Shown here in pieces: positions 6,739 through 14,900 of a stretch of DNA of 26,470 bases. Origin of the DNA: DATFMP01 sp035266845 (GTDB taxonomy: Bacteria; SAR324; JACQKK01). The stretch covers positions 1 through 26,470 of the forward strand of contig DATFMP010000025.1 of NCBI GenBank assembly GCA_035266845.1, in the 5' to 3' direction. Each line of letters opens with the position of its first letter. Positions within the stretch are counted from its first letter, which is position 1. The notes below the pieces were generated by a model that ran no database searches, had not been told where the DNA came from, and worked only from the letters and a program-made list of their open reading frames with translations. The translations under genes were made by a program, and so were the position numbers.

Positions 6739-7272
6739 CTACTGCTGGTCGCCGGTGCTTTGCAGGAATTCCACCACTTCGCCGGTCAGCCTGTCAGCCG
6801 TAGCGTCCAGTTGCTCCTCGCTGAGGTTGGCGATGGGGTGCGGGGTGACCAGGAACTTGTAGTCCGGCACGCCGTGGCTGGCGGCCATCTCCACTCCGGT
6901 CTCCACAAACAGGTGGGTCACGATGGACACGGCAGGGATGCCGGCCCGTTCCAGCTTGATTCCGTCGAGCACACTGCCCGAGCTGCAGGACCCTCAGTCA
7001 CCCACGCCGGCGATAACGAAGTCCGCCTGCTCCTTGAGCTTGGCGAGGCCATCGTCCGCGACGCTGTGGCTGGAAGACTGCTTGTGGTCGACGTGCACCA
7101 GCTTCACCTTGTAACGCTCGTCCAGGCGCTCGGCGATCTTGCGCAGGATGGTTTCGGAGTTGAACTTGGTGTTCTCCACCAGGCCCACCTTCAGCCCGTG
7201 GAGGTCCTTGGGACGCGGGGCGTAGCTGAACGCCTCCCGTTCCGCGGAAATGGTGGGATCGAAGATCTCCAT
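6739..7272 (-). CDS. UGSC family selenoprotein (in-frame TGA read as Sec)
   Basis: A 177-residue reading if TGA at 6996-6994 is decoded as selenocysteine. Residues 1-92 and 94-177 are in one frame and form one continuous domain: a nucleotide-fold-like N-terminus (KDLHGLKVGLVENTK), then VIAGVGD-U93-G94-S95-C96-SSGSVLDGIKLE, and a C-terminal part with VTHLF and HPIANLSEEQL. The U-G-S-C motif defines the UGSC-like family and resembles the UGTC site of glycine reductase subunit B; Sec93 and Cys96 would form the redox centre. AGGAG precedes ATG 7272. The cytoplasmic function is unknown. A gene caller would report a 92-aa and a 77-aa fragment. A nonsense mutation is the alternative, but the location of TGA at the catalytic position argues against it. 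Confidence 0.88.
6967..6995 (-). promoter_or_regulatory. candidate bacterial SECIS hairpin
   Basis: Starting with the G of the UGA codon, minus-strand bases 6995-6985 fold against 6977-6967 with a 7-nt loop (AGCUCGG, 6984-6978). The four loop-proximal pairs are Watson-Crick (CUGC/GCAG), then come a C-U mismatch, two wobbles, a G-G mismatch and three pairs (GAG/CUC). Bacterial SECIS elements are loosely conserved hairpins lying directly 3' of UGA within the coding region with G residues in the apical loop, and this one fits that description. The loop is closer to UGA than in E. coli fdhF, so the fold needs testing. Confidence 0.5.
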
Positions 7273-7292
7273 CGGTGCGTCTCCTCTGCGGT

Positions 7293-7320
7293 AAGCGGCC
7301 CCCCGGCGGGTGGGCCGCTT
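7293..7320. repeat. hairpin between partner gene and selenoprotein gene
   Basis: AAGCGGCCC (7293-7301) pairs exactly with GGGCCGCTT (7312-7320). It lies in the 97-base gap of the minus-strand gene pair, before the ribosome site of the selenoprotein gene, and lacks a following U-run in that direction. It could be an mRNA processing or stability element that adjusts the ratio of the two products. Confidence 0.45.
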
Positions 7321-7369
7321 GCGATGCCCGGTGCTCAGCCCGGGCCGGGAACGGAAGCCGGTGCGCGGC

Positions 7370-8401
7370 TCAGGGCAGCACGACCGGCGTGGTGACTGAA
7401 CGGGTGTGCGCCGCGGAGCCCCAGCCCATCAGGACGGCGGAGAACGCGCCGGCCCGCCCGCCGGCGGTCACCACCACGATGTCGTCCGCGGACTTGACCG
7501 GGTGCCGCCACGTGCGTTCGTCCTCGGGCGCGACTGGCCCCGCGATGCGCCCGGCGCGCTTGACGTCCGCCACGGTGCGCTTGGCATGGTCGTAAAGATA
7601 GTCCTTCACCTGGCGCTTGCTCCAACCGCTGGCGCGCAGGGTCTCGCAGTGCTCGCCGGCAAACAACACGACGATCTGCGCCTGACCCGCGATGTTCATG
7701 GAGCCCAGGTTGCTCATGGCATCCGCGAAGGGCAGCAGCAACTGGTCGGCCGTACTGGAGAGCTGATTGTAGATCTGGATCAACCCCTCCGCGGCGAAGA
7801 CGGTGACCGTGCTCTCGTCCGGACGGTAGCCGCGCTCCACGTGCAGCGGCTCCCAGGGGCTCTCCGCCTCGTTCTCCGCGAAGCACAGCGAATACTTGCC
7901 GGGGTTGCCCAGGGTGGAGCGATCCAGCTTGCCGGGGCGCGTGTTGATGGCGTTCATCATCACGAGGCGCACAGCCCGGCCGATGGTGGCGTTGGCCCGG
8001 AAGCCCTGGCCCAGCACGTTGTCCCGCGCGTTGATCTCGAGGCGTGGCGCGATGGGGCCATTGACGATGGTGGCCACGGCCGAGCCGCCCGTGCTGGTGG
8101 CCGCGCCGTGGTAGCAGTAGTCCGGGTGGCAGATGCCCTTCACGGCCGCAACCACCACCGGCATGTACTCGGGCAGGCAGCCCGCCAGCACAGCGTTAAT
8201 GGCCACCTTGTCCGCCGTCACGCGCACGTGCCGGTCGGGAATCTCCCCGATCACCTCGTCGCCCTGCAGGCCTGCGGCGGCCAGGGTGGCCCCCACGCTG
8301 GCCTCGCTGGGCGGAACGACCGGCAGGCCATCGGTCCAACCCTTGTTGTAGTACAGCTCGATCAGCGCCTGGGCGTCCTTGATCGGTGCGGTCTGGCTCA
8401 T
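7370..8401 (-). CDS. conserved hypothetical protein, partner of UGSC selenoprotein
   Basis: A 343-residue soluble protein without signal peptide or membrane helix. The N-terminus has YYNKGWTDGLPVVPPSE (17-33), followed by a central motif C91-H-P-D-Y-C96-Y-H98 leading into ATSTGGSAVATIVNGP (101-116), and a C-terminal IVVVTAGGRAGAFSAVL (308-324). I recall this domain order from uncharacterised proteins encoded beside UGSC-family genes, but know no biochemical function. C75, C91, C96 and H98 could bind metal or take part in thiol exchange with Sec93 of the neighbour. GGAGAG precedes ATG 8401. It is upstream of the selenoprotein gene in the same direction, which suggests that both act in one reaction or complex. 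Confidence 0.85.
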   Translation of the reverse strand: MSQTAPIKDAQALIELYYNKGWTDGLPVVPPSEASVGATLAAAGLQGDEVIGEIPDRHVRVTADKVAINAVLAGCLPEYMPVVVAAVKGICHPDYCYHGAATSTGGSAVATIVNGPIAPRLEINARDNVLGQGFRANATIGRAVRLVMMNAINTRPGKLDRSTLGNPGKYSLCFAENEAESPWEPLHVERGYRPDESTVTVFAAEGLIQIYNQLSSTADQLLLPFADAMSNLGSMNIAGQAQIVVLFAGEHCETLRASGWSKRQVKDYLYDHAKRTVADVKRAGRIAGPVAPEDERTWRHPVKSADDIVVVTAGGRAGAFSAVLMGWGSAAHTRSVTTPVVLP

Positions 8402-8460
8402 TGCGCGCTCTCCGTTCTGCTGACGGCGGGCGGCTCCCCGGCGGGCCCCCTCGCCGGGTC

Positions 8461-8488
8461 AGGCTACCATGCCGCGGGCCGGGGGCAA
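8461..8488 (-). promoter_or_regulatory. possible sigma-70 promoter for the 343-aa protein gene
   Basis: On the minus strand TTGCCC (8488-8483) and TAGCCT (8466-8461) are separated by 16 bases and lie about 60 bases before the ATG at 8401. The match is moderate. Confidence 0.3.
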
Positions 8489-8574
8489 AGCCCGGCCACC
8501 GAGGCACAGGACGCCAGCGGTGGCGCGCATGCGCGCGAGCAGGCATGATGGAACTGCACGCACCGGGAGCCCCG

Positions 8575-9396
8575 ATGATCGAGATCGAGCACGTCCGCAA
8601 GGCATACCGTGGCCGCCCGGCCCTGCACGACCTCAGCCTGCACATCCCGGAGGGCCGCATCTTCGGCCTGCTGGGGCCCAACGGCGCGGGCAAGACCACC
8701 CTGCTGCGCCTCATCATGGGCGTGCTCCAGCCGGACGCGGGCCGCATCCGGCTCTTCGACGGACTGGCTCCCGGGAGTCCTGCCGCGACCCGGCAGATCG
8801 GCTACATGCCCCAGCAGCTCGCGCTGTACGAGGGGCTCACGGTGCGGGAGAACGTGCGCTTCTTCGGGCACATGTACGGACTCGACGGCGCGGTACTGGA
8901 CGCCCGCACGACCGAGGTGCTGGAGCGCGTGGAGCTCAGCGAACGACAGGAGAGCCTGTCCGGCACCCTCTCCGGCGGCATGATGCGCCGCGCCATGCTG
9001 GCCAGCGCCCTGGTGCATCAGCCGCGGCTGCTGATCCTGGACGAGCCCACGGCCGGGGTGGATCCCCTGCTGCGCCTGCGCTTCTGGGACTGGTTCCGGC
9101 GCCTCGCATCGGAAGGCATCACGCTGCTGGTGACCACGCACCACATCAGCGAGGCCTCCCGGGGCGACGAAGTGCTGTTCCTGCGCGAGGGCAGCATCCT
9201 GGAGCAGGGCCGGCCCGATGAGCTGATCCGGCGCTATGGCGCGGCGGACCTGGAAGCGGCGTTCGTGCAGGCCACGCGCCGCGCCGTCCCGGGCGACGAT
9301 GCCAGCCGCACGGCCAACGGCGACCCTGGCGGCGGAGACCCTCCCGGCGGCAATCCTTCAACCGGCCAAGTGCCCAGCGGCGGGGTGCCCGCATGA
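8575..9396 (+). CDS. ABC transporter ATP-binding protein (ABC-2 exporter)
   Basis: A 273-residue ATPase that powers the permease encoded next. Walker A is GPNGAGKT (34-41), the Q-loop is Q80 in MPQQ, the signature is LSGGM (132-136), Walker B is LLILDEP (152-158), and the H-loop is in TTHH (187-190). GVD (161-163) follows the D-loop position. Residues 240-273 form a Gly/Pro-rich tail without known domain. ATG 8575 was chosen for GGGAG at 8565-8569 and because the fold begins with MIEIEHVRKAY; in-frame ATGs at 8545 and 8548 are alternatives. It resembles the ATPases of drug or sodium exporters of NatA/CcmA type. Its stop overlaps the next start by four bases. Confidence 0.93.
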   Translation: MIEIEHVRKAYRGRPALHDLSLHIPEGRIFGLLGPNGAGKTTLLRLIMGVLQPDAGRIRLFDGLAPGSPAATRQIGYMPQQLALYEGLTVRENVRFFGHMYGLDGAVLDARTTEVLERVELSERQESLSGTLSGGMMRRAMLASALVHQPRLLILDEPTAGVDPLLRLRFWDWFRRLASEGITLLVTTHHISEASRGDEVLFLREGSILEQGRPDELIRRYGAADLEAAFVQATRRAVPGDDASRTANGDPGGGDPPGGNPSTGQVPSGGVPA

Positions 9397-10571
9397 AGGC
9401 CATCGGCTGGATCGCGGTGCGCGTGATCCTGGAGATCGTGCGCGACCGGCGCACGCTGGCGTTCTTCTTCCTGGTGCCCGTGCTGGTGATGTCCCTGGTG
9501 TACCTGGCGCTGTTCAAGGACGAGACGGCACGCGTGGCCGTGGTGGCGCGCGGCGCGGCGCGCCTGTTCGTGTACGACCTGGAGCGTGCGCTGGAGCAGG
9601 AGAAGGACGTCGTCGTGGTGCCGGTGGATATCCCGGACGACGTGCGCGACCCAAAGCTGATCCAGGCGGACATCGAGGACGCACTGCGCAAGGGCCAGGC
9701 GGATGGCGTGCTCTACTTCGAGGAATCGCTGCTGGCCGACCGCTTCTCCGGCAAGCGCGGCACGCTGCACCTGTACCTGGAGGGTTCGCGGCCGACGCTC
9801 ACGGGGCTGGTGGCCTCCGCCGTGGGCGATGCGTCGGACGACCTGGCGGCCTCGCTGCCCGTCGTGATCGATTCTGACTGCTCGGCCAAGTGTGCCAACT
9901 CGGTCAACGTGAAGCCGTTGCAGATCGACAAGCACTATCTGTACGGCTCGGAAGACTATCGCCTGATCGACTTTTTCCTGCCGGTGCTGCTGCCGTTCTT
10001 CGTGTTCTTCCTTACGTTCATCCTCTCCAACATCGCCTTCCAGCGCGAGCGCGTTCGGGGAACGCTGGAGCGGCTGCTGATCGCGCCGCTCTCGCTGCCG
10101 CAGGTGGTGCTGGGCTACATGCTGGGCTTCCTGCTCTTCTCCATCCCCCAGGCGGCGATCGTGCTGGTGTACCTGCTGGCGCTGATCGGCTTCCCCGTCT
10201 CCGTGGCGCAGGTGGGCGACCTGTGCGTGATCACGCTACTGATGCTGCTGATCGCGCTGCTGCTGGGCCTGCTGGTGTCCTTCGCGGCCCGCAACGAGTT
10301 CCAGGCGGTGCAGTTCATCCCGCTGGTTATCCTGCCGCAGGTGTTCTTCAGCGACATGATCTGGAGCATCGACCGCTTCGCCTGGCCCTTCCGCTGGTTC
10401 GCCATGTTGCTGCCGCTCACGCACGCCAACATCGCCACCCGCGACGTGATGCTCAAGCACCAGCACCTGTGGCAGACGTGGCCAAACCTGCTGGCGCTGC
10501 TGGCCATGTTCGTGGCGGCCTTGCTGCTGCTGGCCTGGGTCGGCCGGCGGCACCGGGATATGCTGGGGTGA
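9393..10571 (+). CDS. ABC-2 type transporter permease
   Basis: A 392-residue inner-membrane permease. One helix at about 21-41 is followed by a periplasmic domain of roughly 150 residues (42-190) that includes an unusual C163-x3-C167 pair, then five helices at about 193-215, 236-262, 275-298, 303-323 and 365-382. The stretch FQRERVRGTLERLLIAPLS (217-235) is the classical ABC-2 coupling segment. The 4-base ATGA overlap with the ATPase gene shows translational coupling. The domain layout matches NatB- or YhhJ-like exporters. The substrate is unknown; no membrane fusion protein or outer-membrane channel gene is adjacent. Confidence 0.92.
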   Translation: MKAIGWIAVRVILEIVRDRRTLAFFFLVPVLVMSLVYLALFKDETARVAVVARGAARLFVYDLERALEQEKDVVVVPVDIPDDVRDPKLIQADIEDALRKGQADGVLYFEESLLADRFSGKRGTLHLYLEGSRPTLTGLVASAVGDASDDLAASLPVVIDSDCSAKCANSVNVKPLQIDKHYLYGSEDYRLIDFFLPVLLPFFVFFLTFILSNIAFQRERVRGTLERLLIAPLSLPQVVLGYMLGFLLFSIPQAAIVLVYLLALIGFPVSVAQVGDLCVITLLMLLIALLLGLLVSFAARNEFQAVQFIPLVILPQVFFSDMIWSIDRFAWPFRWFAMLLPLTHANIATRDVMLKHQHLWQTWPNLLALLAMFVAALLLLAWVGRRHRDMLG

Positions 10572-10711
10572 CACGTCGGGGAGAACAGCAAACGGCATTC
10601 GGGGGAACACGGTTCCCCCGAACCCCCTTTCGGGCGGCAGTGGCTGGCGCGCCAGCCACTGCGCGAAAACAGGTTCCAAGAGCCTCTGGGCTCAGCCGCG
10701 CGAGATGGCGC
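10572..10711. repeat. intergenic palindromic repeat cluster between convergent genes
   Basis: Two strong structures lie here. TTCGGGGGAAC (10598-10608) pairs exactly with GTTCCCCCGAA (10612-10622). A perfect 26-bp palindrome spans 10637-10662, centred on GGCGCGCC. The surrounding string resembles dispersed intergenic repeats of Burkholderiales genomes. Since the flanking genes (ABC permease and dehydrogenase) converge, it probably also acts as a bidirectional transcription stop. Confidence 0.6.
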
Positions 10712-11623
10712 TTAGTCCAGCGGATCGTAGGGGAAGATCGCCGCGGAGGCCTTGGGCTCGTCAAAGAATGGCGCCAGGGCCGGCATGGCCACCTCGCCCA
10801 CCAGTTCCGGCGTCCAGCCGCCGTGGTGGTGCACGGAGCGCAGCGGCCGCGGCTGGCTGAACACCATGATCTCGCCCGCACGCACGCCGAAGATTTGCCC
10901 CGTGACGTGCTTGGCACCGTCCGAGCACAGGTAGGCCACCACGGGGGCGATGTCCTCCGCGCGCATCTTCTTGGTGCGCTCCACGCGCTCCTTGGCCTTC
11001 TCGTCCTTGACGGGGATGGACGCCGTCATGCGCGTGTAGGCGAAAGGCGAGATGGCGTTGCAGGTGATGTTCTCGTAGCGCATCGTCTCCAGCGCCACGA
11101 TGCGCGTGAAGCCGAAGATGCCCAGCTTGGCGGCGCCGTAGTTGGCTTGGCCAAGGTTGCCGATGATACCGCTGGTGGACGTGAAGTTGATGACGCGGCC
11201 CCACTCCTGCTCGCGGAAGTGGTTGATGGCGGCGCGGGTGACGTTGTAGTGCCCGTTCAGGTGCACCTCCATTACGGCCTGCCAGTCCTCCGGCGCCATC
11301 TTGTGCAGCATGCGGTCGCGCAGGATGCCGGCGTTGTTCACCACGATGTGCAGCCCGCCGAACTCCTTGAGCGCCTGCTGCACCATGCCGGTAGCGCCTT
11401 CGAAAGTGGTCACCGAGTTCGTGTTGGCGATCGCCTGGCCGCCGGCCTTCTTGATCTCGTCCACCACCTCCTGCGCAGGGCCCACGTCCTGGCCCTGGCC
11501 CTCGGTGGAGGTGCCGATGTCGTTGACGACCACCTTGGCGCCCTTGGAGGCCAGCAGCAGGGCCATGCCCCGGCCGATGCCGCGCCCGGCGCCGGTGATG
11601 ATGGCAACTTTTCCGTCCAACAT
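10712..11623 (-). CDS. SDR family (3R)-hydroxyacyl-CoA dehydrogenase-like protein
   Basis: A 303-residue short-chain dehydrogenase. The NAD(P)-binding motif TGAGRGIG lies at 10-17, NNAG at 96-99, and catalytic residues in the FTSTSG segment (S149 or S151), Y162 and K166 (YGAAK). The VVVNDIGTSTEGQGQ segment (31-45), the long loop after it, and the C-terminal FGVRAGEIMVFSQPRPLRS region resemble the dehydrogenase domain of peroxisomal type multifunctional enzyme 2, which oxidises (3R)-hydroxyacyl-CoA. AAGGATCT precedes ATG 11623. It is divergent from the activase/dehydratase operon and shares its promoter interval, so a common CoA-ester pathway is likely. Other SDR substrates remain possible. 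Confidence 0.88.
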   Translation of the reverse strand: MLDGKVAIITGAGRGIGRGMALLLASKGAKVVVNDIGTSTEGQGQDVGPAQEVVDEIKKAGGQAIANTNSVTTFEGATGMVQQALKEFGGLHIVVNNAGILRDRMLHKMAPEDWQAVMEVHLNGHYNVTRAAINHFREQEWGRVINFTSTSGIIGNLGQANYGAAKLGIFGFTRIVALETMRYENITCNAISPFAYTRMTASIPVKDEKAKERVERTKKMRAEDIAPVVAYLCSDGAKHVTGQIFGVRAGEIMVFSQPRPLRSVHHHGGWTPELVGEVAMPALAPFFDEPKASAAIFPYDPLD

Positions 11624-11814
11624 GGTGAGATCCTTGTCGAGTAGAAAGGGGAAAGCCTGTGTGCAAACGGGGGCGCCACGGGCTGCACTGCCGCCTGGGC
11701 GCGCCTGCCCCCTCTCTAGCGGATTTGGTGGCGAATGGAAAGGCGCGCCCGGCCCGGTGGCGCTGCTCCACACCGTGGGCAATCGGGCGTTGGCGCAAGT
11801 GCGACACCACGCAA

Positions 11815-11820
11815 TGTATA
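11815..11820 (-). promoter_or_regulatory. possible -10 element for the dehydrogenase gene
   Basis: On the minus strand, TATACA at 11820-11815 resembles a -10 hexamer and lies on the dehydrogenase side of the FNR-type palindrome at 11847-11860. Spacing to that box (about -45) is less ideal than on the other side. Confidence 0.35.
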
Positions 11821-11821
11821 T

Positions 11822-11836
11822 TTGATTTCCCGTCAA
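11822..11836. promoter_or_regulatory. imperfect FNR-type half-site pair
   Basis: TTGAT and GTCAA are separated by 5 bases, one more than in a standard FNR site. It lies 24.5 bp centre-to-centre from the perfect palindrome at 11847-11860. Confidence 0.3.
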
Positions 11837-11846
11837 TCTGGCATTT

Positions 11847-11860
11847 TTGACTTGCGTCAA
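11847..11860. promoter_or_regulatory. FNR-type regulator binding site
   Basis: TTGAC-TTGC-GTCAA is a perfect 5-4-5 palindrome of the CRP/FNR class (FNR consensus TTGAT-N4-ATCAA). Its centre (11853.5) is 41.5 bp from A11895, the start point predicted from the -10 element at 11882-11887, the usual place for class II activation. It lies in an A+T-richer island between divergent genes. Confidence 0.6.
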
Positions 11861-11881
11861 GTTCTTTTTCGGCATCTGGGC

Positions 11882-11887
11882 GATAAT
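11882..11887 (+). promoter_or_regulatory. -10 element of the activase/dehydratase operon
   Basis: GATAAT differs from TATAAT at one base. Position and spacing to the FNR-type box fit an activator-dependent promoter lacking a good -35. The implied leader is about 100 bases. Confidence 0.5.
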
Positions 11888-11993
11888 CAGCGGCATGTAA
11901 TCAGACAGCAGGCCCGGTAGGGTTGACCGGGAGGCTGCGGATACCCGGCCCGTTCGGCGTCGGGGACTCGTTGGCCAAAGGGGAGGCGACCCC

Positions 11994-14900
11994 ATGGGTT
12001 CGGCGCCACCGCGCGCGCCGCATTCGCTGGCGCGCGTCCAAAAACAGACCGTCGGGACCAGCACGGCACTCCCAGCCGCGCAAGGCGATTCCCTGCGAAT
12101 CGGCATTGACGTCGGCTCCACCACGGTGAAGCTGGTCGTGGTGCGGCCCGGCACCCCGCAGGTGCTCTGGCAGGCCTACGAGCGGCACCACGCCCACCAG
12201 CCGGAACGCGTGCTGGAGCTGCTGGAGCGCGCGGAGGCCGAGGTGCCGGGGCTGGCCGCGCCGGGCACGCGGGTGTTCGTCACCGGCTCGGGCGCGCACC
12301 CGCTGGCGGAGCCGCTGGGCGCGCGGTTCGTGCAGGAGGTGAACGCGGTCACGCTGGCCGTGGAGCGCCTGCACCCGGATGTGATGAGCGTGGCCGAGTT
12401 GGGCGGGCAGGACGCCAAGATCATCCTCTTCCGCTGGAACCAGCGCACCGGCGAGCGCCAGGCCTGGACCTCCATGAACGATCGCTGCGCCTCGGGCACC
12501 GGGGCCACGATCGACAAGTGCCTGCTCAAGATCGGCATGCCCGCGGAGGACGTTCAGCGGGTGCACCTGAGCGACCGCCCCATGCACCACATCGCGGCCA
12601 AGTGCGGCGTCTTTGCCGAGATGGACGTGGTCAACCTCACCAAGACCGGGGTACCGGCTGAGGAGATTCTCTGCTCCCTCGGCGATGCCATCGTGCAGCA
12701 GAACCTCTCCGTGCTGGCGCGGGGCAACACGCTCAAGCCGCGCGTGCTGCTGCTGGGCGGGCCGATGTTCTACTTCCCGTTCCTGCAGGAGTGCTGGCGC
12801 CGACGCATCGAGGAGACCTGGCACGACCGCGGGATTGCGCTGCCGAAGGGCGTGGCACCCGAGCGCCTGATCGAGGTGCCGGACAACGCGCTCTTCTATG
12901 CCGCCTATGGCGCCGTGATCTACGGCGAACGCATCGCGGAGGAGGACGCGCCGTACCGCGGCAGTGCGGCCCTGCGGGCGTTCATCCAGGCCGGCCGGCA
13001 AGCCCGCTTCGGCAGCCGCGCCGGGCCGCCCCTGGCGGCTGATGCGGACGAGCTGGCGGCCTTTCGCGCCGCCTACACCATCCCGCCCTTCGAGCCGCCC
13101 CGGCTGGCCGCGGGCAGCACGGTGCGCGCGGCGCTGGGCGTGGACGGCGGCTCCACCTCCACCAAGGCCGTGCTGATGGACGAGGACGGCCGCATCCTGA
13201 ACAAGGCCTATCGCCTCTCCAAGGGCAATCCGATCCAGGACGTGAAGGAGCTGCTGGCGGAGCTGAAGGCCCATGTGGAAGAACAAGATGCAGCGCTGGA
13301 GGTGACGGCCTTCGGCGCCACGGGATACGCCGCCGGTGTGCTGGAGAACGCGCTGCGGGCGGACGTGAACGTGGTGGAGACCGTCGCCCACATGCAGAGC
13401 GCCGTGAACCTGTTCGGAGAGATGGACATCATCTGCGACGTGGGCGGTCAGGACATCAAGGTGCTGTTCCTCAAAAACGGCGAACTGCGCAGCTTCCGGC
13501 TCTCCAACCAGTGCAGCGCGGGCAACGGGATGCTGCTGCAGGCCACCGCCGAGCAGTTTGGCGTGGGCGTGAGCGATTACGCGGAGCACGCCTTCCAGGC
13601 TCGTCTTGCGCCCCGCTTCAGCTACGGCTGCGCCGTGTTCCTGGATAGCGACCGCGTGAACCTGCAACGGGAGGGCTTCGGCCGCGAGGAGCTGATGGCC
13701 GGCCTGGCCATGGTGCTGCCCAAGAACATCTGGCAGTACATCGTCCAGGTGCCACGCATCGACGGGCTTGGCCGCCGCTACGTGCTGCAGGGCGGCACGC
13801 AATACAACCTGGCGGCCGTAAAGGCGCAGGTGGACTACATCCGCGAGCGCGTCCCCGACGCGCAGGTGCACCTGCACCCGCACCCCGGCGAGGCTGGAGC
13901 CATCGGGGCCGCCATGGAGGCGCTGCGGGTGGTGCGCCAGCGCGGCCACTCCACGTTCGTGGGGCTGGAGCAGGCCATCGCCATTACCTACGCCACGCGC
14001 ACGGACGAGAGCACGCGCTGCGGCTTCTGCACCAATCGCTGCCCGCGCACGTACATCACCACCCGCACGCCCGATGGCTCGGAGGCGATCTACATCTCCG
14101 GCTTCTCCTGCGAGCGCGGCACCGTGCCTGACGTGGAGGCGCTCAAGGCCTTCAACCGCGAGCAGCGCGAACGCGCGCGGCGCCTGCCCAATCTGGCGGC
14201 GGAGGAGGCGCGGCGCGTGTTCGCCTCGGGCTTCCCCGTGGAGCCTCTGCCGGAGCCGGGTGCTCCCGTGCAGGGCGCTGCGCCCCCGCGCGGCTGGCTG
14301 GGCCGCGCACGCCTGCGCAAGAGGCGCTTCGTTCGCTCCGGCGCAGCCACGCAGGCCGCCCGCGCGGAGGTGCGCATCGGCATGCCGCGCGTGCTGGACA
14401 TGTGGAGCACCGCACCGTTCTGGCGCGCCTACTTCGAGACCCTGGGGGTGCCCGCGCGCAATCTGGTGTTCAGCCGGGAGTCCGGCGAGCGCATGTTCGC
14501 CGACGGTGCCAAGTACGGGGCCGTGGACCCCTGCTACCCAGGCAAGGTGGCACAGGCACACATCCACGACCTGCTGACCCACCACCACTCGCCGCAGCGG
14601 CCCCTGCGCTATATCTACTTCCCCACCATGCCCAGCACGCTGGGGGCGATGGGCTCGGATATCGGGCTGTCCTGTCCCGTGGTGACGGGTACGCCCAATG
14701 TAATCAAGGCCGCCTTCACCAAGGAGGTGGACTTCTTCGCCGCGCGAGGCATCGAGTACGTGGATGCCGCCGTGAACTTCGGCGTACCCGTCCTGCAACG
14801 CGCGCACCTGCACGCCACGTGGGGTCCGCGTCTGGGCATCACGCGCGACGAGAACGAATTCGCCATCGAGCAGGGTCTGCGCGCCCAGGCTGCCTGCGAG

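Noticed and set aside
6994..6996. Premature stop or pseudogene in the UGSC gene
   Set aside because: The stop is TGA, lies exactly at the catalytic U of the family motif, the frame continues with conserved sequence to a proper end, and a hairpin follows. Selenocysteine is the simpler reading.
10637..10662. End of an insertion sequence
   Set aside because: No transposase, target duplication or matching second end is present nearby; a repeat between convergent genes explains it better.
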